41,760 bases of DNA from Beijerinckiaceae bacterium (GTDB lineage Bacteria; Pseudomonadota; Alphaproteobacteria; Rhizobiales; Beijerinckiaceae), in the NCBI GenBank assembly GCA_947456505.1, contig CANGTC010000015.1, positions 1 through 41,760 of the forward strand, written 5' to 3'. Below the pieces are notes generated by a model, which had not been told where the DNA came from, ran no database searches, and saw nothing but the letters and a program-made list of their open reading frames with translations. Position numbers and translations under genes: made by a program. Shown here piece by piece: positions 16,116 through 24,775 of this stretch (the stretch's first letter is position 1; the number at the start of each line of letters is the position of its first letter).

Positions 16116-17737
16116 TCAGTCAAGGGGCTCAACCTTGATAATCGAAGCGCCGTGATTGTTCCCGATCCAAAGAGATGGCTTGGTCTGGCTATCATCCACA
16201 AAAATGCGCCGCACATTGGTGTAACGGGGGAGTTGATATTCGGTTGATTTGCCCGTTGCCGTGTCGAAGCGCACCACGCGATCCGCGTTCATTCCCGCTG
16301 TCCAAAGGTGACCGGTTTTATCGAGGGCCGCGTCGTAGGGCGCGAAAAACTTCCCGGGCACTTCCCATTCGATGAACTTCTCTGTCTTCGTGTCGAAAAG
16401 TCCTACGCGCCCCCGGTAAACTCAGCGAAAGCGATCCGGCCCTGGGCGTCAATCCTGCCGCGACGCGGGCGCGAACGTCTCGTCGGTGTCGGATAAAAGG
16501 TCGAAGCGCCGGTCGCCGCATCAATCTTTCCAATGTTTTCACCGCCAAAGTCGAGGTACCAAAGGTTGTTCTTCTCATCGGAGAAAATGCTGTATGGGCT
16601 ACCCAGCTTGTTGCCAAAAGGTTCGAAAAGTTCTGTCTTGCCGCTCGCCACCTCGATCCGATAAACGCCGCGCCGTGCGGGGTACTGCATCCACAATTTC
16701 CCATCCACATGACTGTTCTGCGGGCTCACCATGGCCTGCTGGGAATCAGCCTTGAGATAATCAGTGGGCAACCGCACCATTGAGAATTGTTCGGTCTTGC
16801 GGTCAAACTTTGCGGCCCCATGTTGGAACATGAGCCCGAGCCAGAGATTGCCGTCCTTATCCGGTTCAAGGTCCAGCGCGCCAGTGGGCCAGCCCTGGCG
16901 CTGCAATGGCACAGGATAGGACTTGTGCTGGAGCGTTTTAGTGTCGAGCTTGCCGAGTATCTGCCCGCTGAAATCCGTATGCCAGACGGTAGCTCCATCC
17001 TGATCAACGAAGACGTCATGAGGTTGTATCGTAGCTTCCGGCAGATCATATTCGGTGATGATCACCCTGGTGCTGTCACCGGTGAGGCGAGGCAAAGCTT
17101 TCAATTCCCATGTCCGCTCCCCCTCGCTGCGATTGATAGACGCGAAATAGGCTGCGACCTTGTCTGCATTTGGTACGAAGCGATTGATGTCGCGCACCTC
17201 CGCTCGGATCTGCGGCTTCTTGTAGAAGCTGTTATTGGAATATTGCGCCATGCGCTTGATTACTTCCAGCATCTCCTCAGCGTTATAGGCGGAAGCGACG
17301 ATGCGCTCGACGCTATGACAATTGGTGCAATTCGACAGACCCTTGCGTTGCTCATCTGAGCCAGGCGCGCTCATGATCCACTCGAGATTCGTGAGTTGCG
17401 AGGCCAGATTACGTGTTTTAACAAGCTTGAGTTCGATTGCGGTCAACCCATCCGCTGCAATCGAGACCGACTTGGGGCCCTCGAGGTTGTAGCCAATGGC
17501 GCGGGTTGAAAGGTTCCAGACGCCAGAATCAAGCCGCCCCGGTGGAAATGAAAACTCGCCCTTCGCATTGCTGACGACGCTCACAGTCAGGATACCCTTT
17601 TTTGCGCTGACGACCACTCCTTCCATGGTGGATTCAGTTGCCGATGAAACCTTGCCCGCAAGGATCGCCTGCTGGGCGATACACTGTGAGGCGGAGATGG
17701 CGAAGGCCGTAGTTAGAAGAAATGTTCTCACACGCAT
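16116..17737 (-). pseudogene. Exported haem c / beta-propeller (Vgb-like) protein, single-base frameshift
   Basis: The reading frame from ATG 17737 (GGGAGG six bases upstream) runs 444 codons to TAG at 16403-16405, but homology with the adjacent paralogue continues in another frame to 16116. The span is 1622 bases, one short of 541 codons, and adding one G to the five-G run (C16410-C16414 on +) restores the alignment. Order: signal peptide (~22 residues), carboxypeptidase-regulatory-like beta domain (GKVSSATESTMEGVVVSAKK), a CTNCH haem c site near residue 138, then propeller strands like the Vgb/streptogramin-lyase family (IITEYDLPEATIQPHDVFVD; NHGASIIKVEPLD at the end). Whether truncation is real or a sequencing slip cannot be told. 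Function likely overlaps its neighbour. Confidence 0.85.
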
Positions 17738-17793
17738 GATGACCTCCCTGGCTTCGCCCATATGCAGATTTTGCATTTACTTTTGCGCAAGTC

Positions 17794-19446
17794 TCAATCC
17801 AGAGGCTCCAGCTTAATAATGGACGCGCCGTGATTCGAGCCCGTCCAGAAAACCGGTCGTGGCCTGGTGTCATCCACCACAACCCTGCGCACATTGGTGG
17901 GTCTTGGCAGTTGATATTCAATGGTCTCGCCGGTTTTCTGGTTCACCCTCGTAACGCGATCCGTCGCCATGCCCGCGCTCCAGATATCCCCGCTCTTGTC
18001 GGTCACCAGATCGTAAGGAGCCGACCACGGCGAGGTCATGGACCACTCCTTGAACTCAAGAGTTTTTGTGTCGAACACAGCAACTTTGTTGCCGCGATAT
18101 TGCGCGAACCAGAAACGGTCCTGCTCATCCATACGACCACGTCGGTTACGCGATTTTTCTGTGGGCGCTGGATAGAATTTCGTTTCCCCGGTCTTCGCGT
18201 CGATGCGGCCTATGTAGTTGTTGCGGAACTCCGCCAACCATCCATTATTCTGACTATCGGGCGAAATTTGGTAGATTGCGTTTGCCGCAGGGCCGCCCGG
18301 AAGCAACTTCAAAGGCTGAAAAAGCTCATATTTACCTGTATTGATGTCGAGTCGGTAGACGTTCCCGGTGCCATCATTAGTGTTGGTCCAAACCTTACCA
18401 TCCACATGATGATTGATGGTGACCTGGTTCAACTGGATGTTCTCCTTGTTGAACTCCGGCGGCATTTCCCAAATCTTCCATTGGTCCGCCTTCGGGTCGT
18501 ACTGGCCAATGGCCCCCTGATTCATCATACCCACCAGTAATTTTCCATCAGGCTCCAATTCCAAATCAAGAGATCCGGTTGGGCGTCCGGGAACGGCGAG
18601 GGGTATGCGGATCTCCGTATGCTCAAGCGTCCTTGGATTGAATCTCCCGATCATCTGATCGCCAAAATCCGAATACCAGGCGACGCCTTCCTTATCGATC
18701 ACCACATCGTGGGGCTGGATCGTGCGACGCGGCAAATCATATTCAGTGATGATCACCTTCGTGCCGCGCCCGGACACGCGCGGCAGAGTCTTGAGGGGAT
18801 AGCTCCAAGTCTCCTGCGCACTGAGATTGAAACTGGCGATATAGTCCGCCATCTTGCGGAACTGTTCAGGATTGCTGGCCCGGTTCACCGGCCTCGTCTG
18901 CGGTTTCAACCAGAAACTCTCGGAGGCGTAATTCGCCATGCGCGTGAGCACCTGCGTGAAAGTGTCGGAATCATAGCTTGAGCGGAAGACACGCTCCAGC
19001 GTATGGCATGTCTGGCAATCAAGCAGAGCCGCCCGCATATCGTCAGGGCCCGGGACGCTCTGCATCCATTCCGAATTGGTGAGTTGCCCCGCGATGTTGC
19101 GGGTCTTCTTCAGGTTGATGTCCTGGACAGACCCGCTGGAAGCTATTTCGACGGTTCTGGCGCCGTCAAGTTCGTAGCCGGTAGCGCGTATGGACAGCGC
19201 ATATTTACCGGGTTCAAGCCGTCCTGCGGGAAATGCGAACCGTCCCTCGTCATCAGAGATGACCGATAGCGTGACGATCCCGCCTTCCTTCTTCGCACTG
19301 ACGACGACACCCTCCATAGCGCCTTCACCGGGCGCAGAGACTCGGCCCGAGAAGGGCGCCTGTTGAGCAAGTGCGCTTACGGCGAAGGTCAATCCCGCAA
19401 GGAATCCGCCGAAGGCTTGTGTTTTTGAGAATTGCCCCATGTGCAT
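17794..19446 (-). CDS. Exported protein: regulatory-like beta domain, haem c motif, Vgb-like beta-propeller
   Basis: The product is 550 residues. A signal peptide (to ~residue 27, SALAQ) precedes a carboxypeptidase-regulatory-like beta sandwich (GRVSAPGEGAMEGVVVSAKK; ~30-110). DCQTCHTLERVF near residue 143 is a single c-type haem attachment site. From ~215 onward, repeated units (VIITEYDLPRRTIQPHDVVI, GVAWYSDFGDQMIGRFNPRT, GRIDAKTGETKFYPAP) form a propeller like virginiamycin B lyase relatives. The combination suggests a periplasmic redox or carbohydrate/lactone-handling protein; the substrate is unknown. GGGAGG precedes ATGs at 19446 and 19440, the latter better spaced. It is a tandem paralogue of the frameshifted gene downstream (57 bases away) and sits 56 bases after the FMN oxidase, so the three probably form one operon. 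Confidence 0.85.
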   Translation of the reverse strand: MHMGQFSKTQAFGGFLAGLTFAVSALAQQAPFSGRVSAPGEGAMEGVVVSAKKEGGIVTLSVISDDEGRFAFPAGRLEPGKYALSIRATGYELDGARTVEIASSGSVQDINLKKTRNIAGQLTNSEWMQSVPGPDDMRAALLDCQTCHTLERVFRSSYDSDTFTQVLTRMANYASESFWLKPQTRPVNRASNPEQFRKMADYIASFNLSAQETWSYPLKTLPRVSGRGTKVIITEYDLPRRTIQPHDVVIDKEGVAWYSDFGDQMIGRFNPRTLEHTEIRIPLAVPGRPTGSLDLELEPDGKLLVGMMNQGAIGQYDPKADQWKIWEMPPEFNKENIQLNQVTINHHVDGKVWTNTNDGTGNVYRLDINTGKYELFQPLKLLPGGPAANAIYQISPDSQNNGWLAEFRNNYIGRIDAKTGETKFYPAPTEKSRNRRGRMDEQDRFWFAQYRGNKVAVFDTKTLEFKEWSMTSPWSAPYDLVTDKSGDIWSAGMATDRVTRVNQKTGETIEYQLPRPTNVRRVVVDDTRPRPVFWTGSNHGASIIKLEPLD

Positions 19447-19501
19447 TCGCCTCCCTGCGACGCATCGCCCGGTTAACCTGAACAGCTTCCGCCAGCGCAG
19501 T

Positions 19502-20755
19502 TCAGGCGCGCTTCACCATCGCAGGAACCAGATGTTTGATAGAGGGCGCGCCGGCCTGCTGCATCGCCGCATAAAGCTCAGTCCGCAAAAGTTCGAGGAC
19601 CCGCTCAACGCCCTCTTGGCCGAAAGCGCCGAGGCCCCACAAATAGGGGCGACCGATGGCGATTCCCGTGGCCCCCATGGCTAGCGCCTTCACGATATCC
19701 GTTCCGCGCCGAAATCCGCTGTCAATCAACACCGGCGTACGCCCGCCAACCGCCTCAATAACCTCAGGCAGTGTGTCGATGGTGGACCGCCCGGCTTCGT
19801 CCGAACGCCCACCATGGTTGGACACGATAATCGCGTCATAGCCATTGTCTGCAGCGATCTTTGCGTCTTCTGCTGTCAGGATTCCCTTGATCACGCATTT
19901 CATCTTCGTCGCATCACGAATGCGCTTGAGATAATCCCACGACATGGCGGACGATTGAAGGTTTTGCAGGCCGGACATGTCAATTCCGTCATACATGGGC
20001 CCGCCCAACCGGTTAGGCTTATGGCAATCGGAGCAAGTCCGGGGGTCGATGCGCCGAAGCCGCGCCAGCGTTTCCTGATTCCGGCCGCCGCTGCGGTCAA
20101 CCGTGACGGCGACGGCAGTGCAGCCTGCTTTTTCGGCGCGTTGAACCACCTGCCGCGCCACCTCGAATTTGTTGGTCGCATACAGTTGCATCCAGACCGG
20201 CGCACCTCGCGCCTTGATCACGTCTTCGACTAAGGTTGATGTTTGCGTGGACAGAATCATGCCATGATTGCCAGCCTTGGCGGCTTTCGCGACGGCGCCC
20301 TCCCCATCCGCATGATAGGCCCGGTGGCCGCCTGTGGGTGCGATCATAATGGGCGAGTTATATTTCTCCCCGAACAATTCCATGGTCATATCGACCTTGC
20401 TCACGTCCACGAGGCGGCGCGGACGCAACTGGAACTTGAGAAAACCCTCGCGATTGGCGCGCAAGGTCACTTCATCGTCGATCCCCGAGGCCATGTAGCC
20501 AAAATGACCTGGCGGCACATTTTCCTTCATCACGGGCTCGAAATCGAAGATATTTATCGCCTCTTTGGGCGAAGAAATCAGGTAATTCAGGTCACGGGGC
20601 GCCCACATCATCGGGTCTGGCAAACGATTTGGGGCCTCCAGCGCCTCGGCAAGGGGACCAGAGCCCGCAAACGCAACGGCGGAAGAACCCGCCAGCCATT
20701 GCAGGAAGCGTCGGCGGCTGGCCGCTGTTTGGACTTGTGCTATCGATGATGACAT
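19502..20755 (-). CDS. Tat-exported FMN alpha-hydroxy-acid oxidase/dehydrogenase with CxxCH
   Basis: The product is 417 residues. SRRRFLQWLAGSSAVAFAGS at residues ~13-32 is a twin-arginine signal, so the enzyme folds with FMN before export. The core is the glycolate oxidase/lactate dehydrogenase barrel: PIMIAPTGGHRAYHADGE, QLYATNK, AVAVTVDRSGGRNQE, VIKGILTAEDA (FMN lysine), IIVSNHGGRSDEAGRSTID (catalytic His and Arg) and DSGFRRGTDIVKALAMGA. The reaction is oxidation of an L-2-hydroxy acid to a 2-oxo acid. Unusually, the variable loop near residue 240 reads DPRTCSDCHKPNRLGG, a potential haem c site, suggesting electrons pass to a cytochrome rather than O2. GGGAGG precedes ATG 20755. Probably first gene of an operon with the two haem-propeller proteins. 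Confidence 0.9.
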   Translation of the reverse strand: MSSSIAQVQTAASRRRFLQWLAGSSAVAFAGSGPLAEALEAPNRLPDPMMWAPRDLNYLISSPKEAINIFDFEPVMKENVPPGHFGYMASGIDDEVTLRANREGFLKFQLRPRRLVDVSKVDMTMELFGEKYNSPIMIAPTGGHRAYHADGEGAVAKAAKAGNHGMILSTQTSTLVEDVIKARGAPVWMQLYATNKFEVARQVVQRAEKAGCTAVAVTVDRSGGRNQETLARLRRIDPRTCSDCHKPNRLGGPMYDGIDMSGLQNLQSSAMSWDYLKRIRDATKMKCVIKGILTAEDAKIAADNGYDAIIVSNHGGRSDEAGRSTIDTLPEVIEAVGGRTPVLIDSGFRRGTDIVKALAMGATGIAIGRPYLWGLGAFGQEGVERVLELLRTELYAAMQQAGAPSIKHLVPAMVKRA

Positions 20756-20940
20756 TATGGATTCCTCCCAATTCTGCCCAGTTTAACGGCGGGTTTTGAA
20801 GGACTTTAGGTCTTCTTCAGCAAATTACAAATGACGGAGCGCCGAAGTCTCCTCCTCCGCCGCCAGAAGGTGTTTCATCTTTTGCAAAGCGAGCTTCCCC
20901 TGGTTCCGTTGTGCAACAAGATGCACACTTAACCAACCAG

Positions 20941-20968
20941 ACGCCCGCACCGAGGCAACTGCGGGCGT
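20941..20968 (-). terminator. Hairpin after decayed gene (terminator-like)
   Basis: ACGCCCGCA (20941-20949) pairs perfectly with TGCGGGCGT (20960-20968) around a ten-base loop. It starts eight bases after the stop codon (20976-20978) of the remnant frame on the minus strand. The tail that follows on that strand is only moderately T-rich, so termination would be weak. Confidence 0.5.
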
Positions 20969-20975
20969 CAGCTAG

Positions 20976-21366
20976 CTATGGCTCCATCGCGGGCGCCGTC
21001 GCGATCTTGACCAGGCGCGCTGCTGGCTCAGCGAAATTCTGAAGAGGATCTGGCTGATCATCATCATATTTCATCATGTCTCGAACCATCGGCAAGGGGG
21101 CGGCAGCCGCACGCACCCATTAGGCGTCAGGCAACAGCTTGTCCCCTTCGATAATATTTCCGTAGAAGGCGATGATGGGAACAGGGCGCTCCAGGAAGTA
21201 TGTTGAGGCAAACTCGCGCAGCCATGATCCGTCAAACGAACGTTTCAGGAACGCGAAGCCAAACAGGCAGGCTCACACAATCAGGAGGCGCTTTGAACTA
21301 TGCGTCACCCACTCCATCAAGGCGCCTTCCGACCAGTTTGACCCCACGCCATAGATCAGAGCCACA
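20976..21366 (-). pseudogene. Decayed coding remnant with two in-frame stops
   Basis: One minus-strand frame reads like protein over ~130 codons: ALIYGVGSNWSEGALMEWVT, stop, LFGFAFLKRSFDGSWLREFA, then YFLERPVPIIAFYGNIIEG, stop, then APLPMVRDMMKYDDDQPDPL and LVKIATAPAMEP to a final stop at 20976. It begins right after the Bug gene stop (21376) and ends at a hairpin, so it looks like the 3' part of a gene that lost its start and gained stops. Family not recognised. It lies between the Bug gene and the FMN oxidase on the same strand, so it may have belonged to the same operon. Confidence 0.45.
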
Positions 21367-21375
21367 TCAGCAGAC

Positions 21376-22362
21376 CTATTCCGCCTTGAGGTTGATGGAC
21401 CGAATGACCGGCGTCCAGCGCGCGATTTCTTCATCGACAAATTTTGCGGCCTTTGCCGGGGTATCCTCGCTCGAAACCTCCAGGCCAGCCTTGTCGTAGA
21501 CGTCGCGCAAACTCGCGTCCGCCATCGCCTTGCGGGAGGCCTCCGCAAGCTGATTGACTATCGTGTCGGTCGTCCCCGCAGGCGCAAAGAGACCTGCAAA
21601 GTTCACCGCCACCATGCCCGGCAAGCCCGCTTCCACGGCGGTTTCAATCTCGGTCGCAGCTGCATTTCGGGCGGCGGAGGTAACGGCTAGAATTCTAATG
21701 CTGCCGGCATGGTGCAAGGCGATCAAGGGGCCCGTGACGTTCGGAAAAGCGAGTTTGATTTGCCCGGCCGCCAAATCCGTCATCGCAGGGCCGCCGCCCC
21801 GGTAGGGAACGTGCTGAATGCTCTGATCCTTAATCAGACTTTTGAACAGTTCCGCTCCAAGGTGGGTGGCCGAACCCACTCCAGCGGAGCCATACGAAAG
21901 CGCCCCAGGATTGGCCTTGGCGAAGTCGAGCAGCTCTTTCAAGGACCTGACAGGGAGCGACGGATGCGTCGCCATAGCGAGGCCGCTCACAGACAGGATC
22001 GATACCGGCTTGAAATCCTTGACCGGATCAAAGGTTTTGGTAGGGGTGATCAGGGGGCCGACGAGAAGCGTCGCGCCACTGCCCAGCAGAAGCGTATATC
22101 CATCAGGATCGGCCCGAGCCACTGCACTCCCGCCAATCACCCTCCCCGCCCCGCCGCGGTTCTCGATCACGATATGACCCAGAATCGTGCTGAATTTTTC
22201 GGCGAAGGGGCGCGCCACCACGTCATTCACGCCTCCCGGCGGGAAGGGAACAATGAGCTTGATTGGTTGATTGGGATAGACTTGCGCCTGCACTTTGCCG
22301 GCCATCGCCAGCGCCAGCATAGGCATGGCAAGAAGCGCTATTGTTCTAACAAAATGTCTCAT
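21376..22362 (-). CDS. Bug/TctC-family periplasmic binding protein
   Basis: The product is 328 residues with a signal peptide (MRHFVRTIALLAMPMLALAM, cleavage near VQAQ at 26). YPNQPIKLIVPFPPGGVNDV is the textbook Bug ligand-loop start, and IVIENRGGAGRVIGG and IQHVPYRGGGPAMTDLAAGQ mark the first and second lobes. No TctAB permease lies nearby, making this the third orphan of its type in the window. It is divergent from the Liv-type binding protein at 22681 and upstream of the remnant and the FMN oxidase on the same strand, so it may feed hydroxy acids to that module. Family call is certain; ligand is not. Confidence 0.93.
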   Translation of the reverse strand: MRHFVRTIALLAMPMLALAMAGKVQAQVYPNQPIKLIVPFPPGGVNDVVARPFAEKFSTILGHIVIENRGGAGRVIGGSAVARADPDGYTLLLGSGATLLVGPLITPTKTFDPVKDFKPVSILSVSGLAMATHPSLPVRSLKELLDFAKANPGALSYGSAGVGSATHLGAELFKSLIKDQSIQHVPYRGGGPAMTDLAAGQIKLAFPNVTGPLIALHHAGSIRILAVTSAARNAAATEIETAVEAGLPGMVAVNFAGLFAPAGTTDTIVNQLAEASRKAMADASLRDVYDKAGLEVSSEDTPAKAAKFVDEEIARWTPVIRSINLKAE

Positions 22363-22680
22363 GATCGCCCCCCGATATCTTCTCTCTACGCCGCGCGTCT
22401 TTTTGCGATCCTAACAGGGCGGTCGCGATCTGTCAGGAAATCACCTTCGACGCCTCAGGCGCCATGGCGTCGCGGCGCCATCCGGGGCTACGGTAAGCTT
22501 CTCAGCACCCTTTGAGTCATGGGTGCGAGATTACAATCCCTACAGCCCCACGGCCGTCAACAGCATGAATTTCCGGCGTGGCCTGACGAATGCACGCCCG
22601 GCCACCTGAACGGTTCTGGCTTTGACCGCATTGCATCTCGCCATTAGCCTCGATAGACTTCCTGAAAACGGGAGGGACTC
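22363..22680. other. Divergent promoter region, Bug / Liv transporter
   Basis: About 320 bases between divergent genes. GGCGCCAT occurs twice close together near 22458-22482, but no clean operator could be defined. Promoters for the Bug gene and for the five-domain ABC transporter operon must lie here. Confidence 0.4.
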
Positions 22681-23901
22681 ATGGCTTCTGGGAAAAGCAT
22701 CATTTCGCAACCTTCGCGCCGGGACCTTCTGGCCATGGCGCTGGCGGCGGGCGCAAGCACGACAACCCTGGCGCAAACCTCAGGCCCCCCAGTTCGCGTG
22801 GGTGGCACCCTTTCGCTTACCGGACCCTTGGCAGCCACTGGCGCCATTCACAAGATCGTAGGCGATCTGTTCGTTCAGGAGGCGAACAAGAAGCAGGGTA
22901 TGTTGGGCCGCCCCATCGAATGGGTGCTGCTGGATGATCAATCCAAACCCGATCTTGCGCGCACGCTTTATGAGCGACTGGTCACGGTGGACAAGGTCGA
23001 TCTGCTGATCGGCCCCTACGCCACCGCGAATATCCTCTCGGCCATGAGCGTCGCCCAGCGCTATAACAAGGTGCTGGTGCATAGCACCTTCGGCATTCCC
23101 AAACTTGCGACATATGATCGCCACTTCCCCGGCTGGCCCATCGGCTTCACGCCGGAAGACACCGTTTCGAACATGGCGCTGGATGGCATTCTATCGACGG
23201 GCAAGCAGGTCAAGACCTTCGCTGTGGTCACCAGCAAGTTTCCCTCAGTCCATTTCCTGGCGGTGGGCGCGCGCGAGGTGTTCAAGAAACGTGGGCTGAC
23301 GGAAAGCCTCTATCTGGAGTTCGAATTCGGCGCCCGCGATTTCGGTCCCATCGCCGCGCGGGTGCGCGAAGCCAACCCTGACATTCTTTATATGGGCGCC
23401 ATCGGTCTAGAGGGCAATCAGCTTCTGGAGGCGCTTGAGAAGATCAATTACACTCCGAAAAATCACTTGTATGTCTATCCCTCGCCCGGGCAACTGGCTC
23501 AGTCGCCGCTTGGCAAGGACGCCCTGTCCCTCACGATCTATGAGGATCTGCCGCCATTCAGCGACAATCCGGAGGCCGCCACTTTCGCCCGGCTTTATCG
23601 GGAAGCCGCGACCAAGGCGGGCTTTCCCTTCGTGGATCCCGAGACGCAAGCGGGCGCAAGCTATTCCAGCTGGCAAATCCTGACTGGCGCCGTCAATGCG
23701 ACGAAATCCCTCGATGACGATGCGCTCACAGCCCATCTCAAGAAGAACGGCGCGGACACGATCATCGGCAAGGTGCGTTTTGACGGGCCGCAGAACTATG
23801 GCGACGACCTCATGCGCCTGAAGCAGGTGCAGGACGGCAAATGGGCCATCGTCTGGCCGAAACAGGTGGCGACTCCCGGCAAGACCATCATCATCAAGTA
23901 G
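22681..23901 (+). CDS. Liv-type ABC transporter substrate-binding protein
   Basis: The product is 406 residues. SRRDLLAMALAAGASTTTLAQ is a Tat-like signal (RR at residues 13-14). The mature protein begins VRVGGTLSLTGPLAATGAIH, the usual opening of type I periplasmic binding proteins of the LivK/amide-urea group, and continues with NKKQGMLGRPIEWVLLDDQS and LIGPYATANILSAMSVAQRY. It captures the ligand for the permease genes that follow. GGGAGG lies five bases before ATG 22681. The family spans branched-chain amino acids, amides, urea and aromatic acids; given the catabolic neighbours, an aromatic or hydroxy-acid ligand is possible but unproven. Confidence 0.92.
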   Translation: MASGKSIISQPSRRDLLAMALAAGASTTTLAQTSGPPVRVGGTLSLTGPLAATGAIHKIVGDLFVQEANKKQGMLGRPIEWVLLDDQSKPDLARTLYERLVTVDKVDLLIGPYATANILSAMSVAQRYNKVLVHSTFGIPKLATYDRHFPGWPIGFTPEDTVSNMALDGILSTGKQVKTFAVVTSKFPSVHFLAVGAREVFKKRGLTESLYLEFEFGARDFGPIAARVREANPDILYMGAIGLEGNQLLEALEKINYTPKNHLYVYPSPGQLAQSPLGKDALSLTIYEDLPPFSDNPEAATFARLYREAATKAGFPFVDPETQAGASYSSWQILTGAVNATKSLDDDALTAHLKKNGADTIIGKVRFDGPQNYGDDLMRLKQVQDGKWAIVWPKQVATPGKTIIIK

Positions 23902-23925
23902 CGGGATGATGATGAGCGCAAGTCA

Positions 23926-24774
23926 ATGAGCGCAACGCTTCTGGGTCAATCCATTCTGTCGGGGATCTTCTCCGGCAGTCTCTACGCCTTGCTGGGCCTG
24001 GGGCTGACGCTTTCGTGGCGCTATCTCAAGATCATCAACCTCGCCCATTTCGCCTTCATCTTTCTGGCGGCCTATCTCACCTATCAGCTGGCCGGGCCGG
24101 GCGGCTTGCCGCCCCTGCTGGTGATCGCCCTGGTGGCGCCGCTGTTCTTCGTGCTGGGCTATGCGCAGCAGGCCTTTCTCGACCATTTCAAGGTGGATGA
24201 ATTCGCCTCCATCATCATCACCTTCGGCATGACCATCCTTGCCGAAGCCTTCATTCAATGGATCTGGTCGGCGGATTTCGTGCGGCTCGAAACACATTTC
24301 CTTAGGGGATCCTGGGAGCTCGGCCCTTTCTTTCTGCCCAAGCAGGAGATGCTGATGTCCGCCGCAGCCCTTGCGCTGTGCCTGCTGACGGCCGCATTTC
24401 TGCGTTTCACCTGGGTCGGCAAGGCCCTGCGCGCGGGGCTCGACAATCCCCAGATCGCCGCCAGCTTCGGCGTGCCAAACAAGAAGCTCTCTTTGCTGAT
24501 AGCGGGAATCGCTGGCGCGCTGGCGGGCGTTGGCGGCAGCTTCATGGCGCTCCTCTTCACGCTCGCGCCCAGTCAGATCTACAGTTGGTTCGGGGTTGTG
24601 CTGGCTGCGGTATTGCTCGGGCGCATTGGCAGCGCGACCGGCGTCTTCGCCGCAGGCCTGCTGATTGGCGTCAGCGAGGCCATCACCATGGCGGTCACCG
24701 CTCCCGCCTGGGCGCCCTTGGCGCCATTCACCCTGCTGATCCTCATTCTGGTTTTCTGGCCGGAGCGCGTGTGA
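23926..24774 (+). CDS. LivH-type ABC transporter permease
   Basis: The product is 282 residues and nearly all hydrophobic, with about eight membrane helices. ILSGIFSGSLYALLGLGLTL is the conserved first helix of LivH proteins, followed by INLAHFAFIFLAAYLTYQLA, and the cytoplasmic coupling region near residues 160-190 (GKALRAGLDNPQIAASFGVP) touches the ATPases. It forms the transmembrane pore with the LivM part of the next gene. It starts 24 bases after the binding-protein stop and ends one base before the next ATG, so translation is coupled. Confidence 0.93.
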   Translation: MSATLLGQSILSGIFSGSLYALLGLGLTLSWRYLKIINLAHFAFIFLAAYLTYQLAGPGGLPPLLVIALVAPLFFVLGYAQQAFLDHFKVDEFASIIITFGMTILAEAFIQWIWSADFVRLETHFLRGSWELGPFFLPKQEMLMSAAALALCLLTAAFLRFTWVGKALRAGLDNPQIAASFGVPNKKLSLLIAGIAGALAGVGGSFMALLFTLAPSQIYSWFGVVLAAVLLGRIGSATGVFAAGLLIGVSEAITMAVTAPAWAPLAPFTLLILILVFWPERV

Positions 24775-24775
24775 G

